Part shown: one piece after another, positions 62,099-64,000 of the stretch
Layout of the letters: each line of letters begins with the position of its first letter
How positions within the stretch are numbered: position 1 is the first letter of the stretch
Assembly (NCBI GenBank): GCA_963721405.1
Contig: CAVRJA010000009.1
Location: 149,218-213,217, forward strand
DNA length: 64,000 nucleotides
Reading direction: 5' to 3'
From: JAFNAG01 sp963721405
GTDB taxonomy: Bacteria > Acidobacteriota > UBA6911
Made by a program: the position numbers and the translations under genes
The notes under the pieces: model-generated
The model's database searches: none
Told to the model about the DNA's origin: nothing
What the model saw: the letters and a program-made list of their open reading frames with translations, nothing else

Positions 62099-62536
62099 AT
62101 GAGAGACAAGAAACTTGATGCGTTGGTCGATCAATGGTGCGCGCGTGGCTGTCCGGCGAGGATGACAATCCACGGAAAGAGTAGCGCAGAAACCGTCACG
62201 CTCCATGACGGGATGATCCAAGTCGGGGAATGTCACGGGCATGGGCCACAAAGTCCTAAAATGGCCGCGTGCGACGGCCTGGAGGCGTCCCCTTGCTGCA
62301 AGATAGCGTTACAAGGAGGGCAATGGCCTGTAACGCTAACTCGGCCATGCGAAAGCTGCCAGAGCGAGTTTCCTGCAGGCCGGCGAACGGCCCGATTCTG
62401 TTCCATTCGGTGCCGTGTAAATGCACAAAGGGCCCGTAAGTCTAAAAAGGCCGAGGAATTGCTTGCTCGCGTCTTCAACGGCGAAAGCGAAAGACAAAAA
62501 TGCCCAAGTAATGGGACCGACAGAGAACAAACCTAG
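62099..62536 (+). CDS. Small zinc-ribbon protein (hypothetical)
   Basis: A 145-residue frame. The C-terminal part, TRPCESCQSEFPAGRRTARF followed by CSIRCRVNAQRARKSKKAEE, has a CxxC...CxxxC zinc ribbon and a basic helix, as in small phage or plasmid DNA-binding proteins. The N-terminal part is unrecognised and the ribosome site is weak, so the start may be further in. Another open frame (from 62511) overlaps its end but has no support. Confidence 0.5.
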   Translation: MRDKKLDALVDQWCARGCPARMTIHGKSSAETVTLHDGMIQVGECHGHGPQSPKMAACDGLEASPCCKIALQGGQWPVTLTRPCESCQSEFPAGRRTARFCSIRCRVNAQRARKSKKAEELLARVFNGESERQKCPSNGTDREQT

Positions 62537-62769
62537 CCGGCGATTGTCGGACGCAGGACCGGATGCGAGTTGGGAGCCATTTAAGAACGAGGATCGCTGG
62601 CATGATGGTTCTCCGTGGAATCCCGTTACGGCAGAGTGCCCGACTTTCCGCGATGCTCCGCGTATCCGTCCCTACTTGCAGCGGGTAAACTCCAGGGGGC
62701 GAGATGCGGGACAGCTTCCCTGTCCCCGCGACCGACACCCGCGGTGACCATGACCAAAGGAAGGCATCT

Positions 62770-62988
62770 ATGACAGGCGAGGAACTGAGGCAGGCCCTGG
62801 TGAACCTTGGAATGACCAGGTTGGATTGTGCGAAGAGGTTTGACGTATGGCCGGAGACGGTGTCCCGGTGGATAAACGGGAATAGGAAGCGGAAGCTGGT
62901 GCCTGGGCCCGTGGCGGTAGCGGTTACCGGGTGGCTGAGGGAGAAGAGGAACGGTGACGATGGCAAAATGCAACCGCCGGACGCATGA
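62770..62988 (+). CDS. Small HTH protein (phage-repressor-like)
   Basis: A 72-residue protein. AAGGAAGG precedes the ATG at 62770. TGEELRQALVNLGMTRLDCA followed by KRFDVWPETVSRWINGNRKR is a Cro/XRE-like helix-turn-helix with the recognition helix at ETVSRWING. Such proteins are typical of prophage and conjugative-element regulators. No partner genes are recognised. Confidence 0.75.
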   Translation: MTGEELRQALVNLGMTRLDCAKRFDVWPETVSRWINGNRKRKLVPGPVAVAVTGWLREKRNGDDGKMQPPDA

Positions 62989-63341
62989 TCCCCGTGCGCC
63001 CCTCCCTGGCTGGTCTGTGCTCCGGCTTCAGCGACATGCGCAATGCAACACAGGAAACCGCGAGCCGGATCCAGCACACGCCGACCGCTAAATCCCCCCC
63101 AAGTCCAACGTTGGACCGGTAACAGTGACTTCCAGGCTATCGTTTAAGTCAAGGCTTCCTGAAGCGGGCTCGCCGGTGCAACCGCGAACTTCTCGAGGAC
63201 AATCAAGCCGGTCGGTCTACAGGACCAAGTCGTCGAGGGTTCGGGCTGCTAATGCGCGGCGCAGGAGATATTCGTGGGTAGGAGGTCATTGAGGTATGCC
63301 GTCGCTCAAGATGATGCAAGCGAGATGGCCACCCATGGCAC
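62989..63341. other. Intergenic region with the second 14-bp palindrome
   Basis: Contains GTCCAACGTTGGAC at 63103-63116. No gene recognised. Confidence 0.55.
63103..63116. repeat. 14-bp palindrome, copy 2
   Basis: GTCCAACGTTGGAC, identical to 43158-43171. Confidence 0.7.
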
Positions 63342-63467
63342 CTACTCAATCCCTGTCTCCTCGATCCCTTCGAGCACGTAACACCACACGTTGCCGCTGA
63401 CGTAATATACTTTGCCCACGCCGGCCAGGTCTCCCTGTTTTTCAATCGGGGTTGGATTAATCCTCAC
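63342..63467 (-). CDS. 41-residue overlapping ORF
   Basis: The GTG at 63467 overlaps the last codons of the upstream gene. The product reads RINPTPIEKQGDLAGVGKVY followed by YVSGNVWCYVLEGIEETGIE. The overlap and the folded-looking composition support translational coupling; no family is recognised. Confidence 0.45.
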   Translation of the reverse strand: MRINPTPIEKQGDLAGVGKVYYVSGNVWCYVLEGIEETGIE

Positions 63468-63759
63468 CCTGGTTTGGGCTTTCTCCCTTCGCCGGCCAGT
63501 CGCCTGCCGCCACTACAGTGCCATCGAGCTTGCTGACACGGCAATCCCAATGACGTCCGTCCTCGAGGACGAGAGTGACAGGCTTGTTTAGCAAGTCATA
63601 GAGTTGAAGATATCCGCGCTGCTTGAATCGTGCATTCGGATACAACCAACCTCTCGGGCCTGCGCTGACGACACGAATCGAGTAGGCCACTTCCCCTATT
63701 TCGATGCCGTTGTGTATGATTTTGCCTGCACCGTGTAATTCCTCTACGACTCCATTCAT
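63457..63759 (-). CDS. Hypothetical 100-residue protein
   Basis: Small beta-rich soluble protein. GAGGGA lies before the ATG. AGKIIHNGIEIGEVAYSIRV and LNKPVTLVLEDGRHWDCRVS look like an SH3- or OB-like barrel. Family unknown. It is followed, with overlap, by a 41-residue frame; together they look like a phage- or plasmid-type small operon. Confidence 0.7.
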   Translation of the reverse strand: MNGVVEELHGAGKIIHNGIEIGEVAYSIRVVSAGPRGWLYPNARFKQRGYLQLYDLLNKPVTLVLEDGRHWDCRVSKLDGTVVAAGDWPAKGESPNQGED

Positions 63760-64000
63760 AGGTACTCAGTCCCTCTATTCTCGGTACATCACATTTTTGG
63801 CCGATGCCGCAATTGAATCGATGGACCGTGAGCGGCATGTCGGGCACATCTACCGGGGGTCTGTGATCTTTCCAAGGAATGCGTGAACTCCGGAGCAGGA
63901 AGAGCAATTGAAGGCGTTGAACCGGGACTTGCAGGACGAAGCCCAACGCCCTGGTCCGGTGAGCGACGCGACGCGCCCGGCGGTAGATGTGCCTAGCTCT
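63760..64000. other. Window edge
   Basis: A frame on the plus strand from about 63910 to the edge (EEQLKALNRDLQDEAQRPG) could be the start of a gene but has no clear start codon. Nothing else recognised. Confidence 0.35.

Overview
The window reads as a chromosome segment of an Acidobacteriota bacterium. I infer this from family content. There is a TonB-dependent receptor with an N-terminal carboxypeptidase-regulatory plug typical of the phylum, a VWFA-related protein of the acidobacterial type, and an orphan MacB/FtsX-type permease (ADOP type) plus the wreck of a second one. There is also a run of secreted hydrolases and beta-propeller proteins with Gly/Arg-rich inserts, and GC-rich codon use. 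No rRNA or intact tRNA is present, so genus is not assigned.

Positions 1-35.8 kb are mostly ordinary exported-catabolism genes. In order: a pectate lyase (cut by the left edge), a GH27 alpha-galactosidase with NPCBM domain, a small TerB-like protein, a 1275-residue TonB receptor, a serine beta-lactamase-like hydrolase, a CocE-type hydrolase, a YtcJ-like amidohydrolase lipoprotein, a BNR/sortilin-like propeller, an S9 peptidase, an M14 metallocarboxypeptidase-like protein, a VWFA protein, the glycosyltransferase MtgA, a histidine kinase/response regulator pair followed by a PD40 propeller protein, and an acetamidase/formamidase homologue. Two VapBC-type toxin-antitoxin pairs lie here. The gaps between genes carry several families of short inverted repeats, including a 71-bp hairpin element present three times.

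Positions 35.9-46.3 kb are a graveyard of horizontally acquired DNA. They hold a doubly inactivated YgjP-like protease, a third VapBC with a perfect palindromic operator, fragments of HsdS, peroxiredoxin, M6 protease, resolvase, IS91 transposase and ComM, and two broken tRNA-like sequences. Intact genes among the debris are the large ADOP permease, an orphan DUF4935/PIN protein, and a two-gene unit coding a polymorphic-toxin-like domain and an M15-like protein.

A 1245-residue dockerin/IPT surface protein occupies 46.3-50.0 kb. At 51.4-56.0 kb two insertion sequences are nested. An IS1634-type element interrupts a small gene with a 4-bp CTAG duplication. A second element, whose transposase fuses a DruA-like (DUF4338) domain to an IS4 DDE domain, sits in its right edge with a 6-bp GCTAGG duplication. 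Removing both restores the small gene in frame.

From 56 to 64 kb there is more accessory DNA: two hypothetical genes bracketed by a diverged direct repeat, a membrane protein, and an intact serine-resolvase operon (RHH protein, resolvase, unlisted 48-residue protein) with a palindromic promoter. Small HTH, zinc-ribbon and hypothetical genes follow. The best candidates for something new are the resolvase three-gene unit, the toxin-like pair at 44.7-45.9 kb, the DruA-fused insertion sequence, and the 71-bp repeat family.
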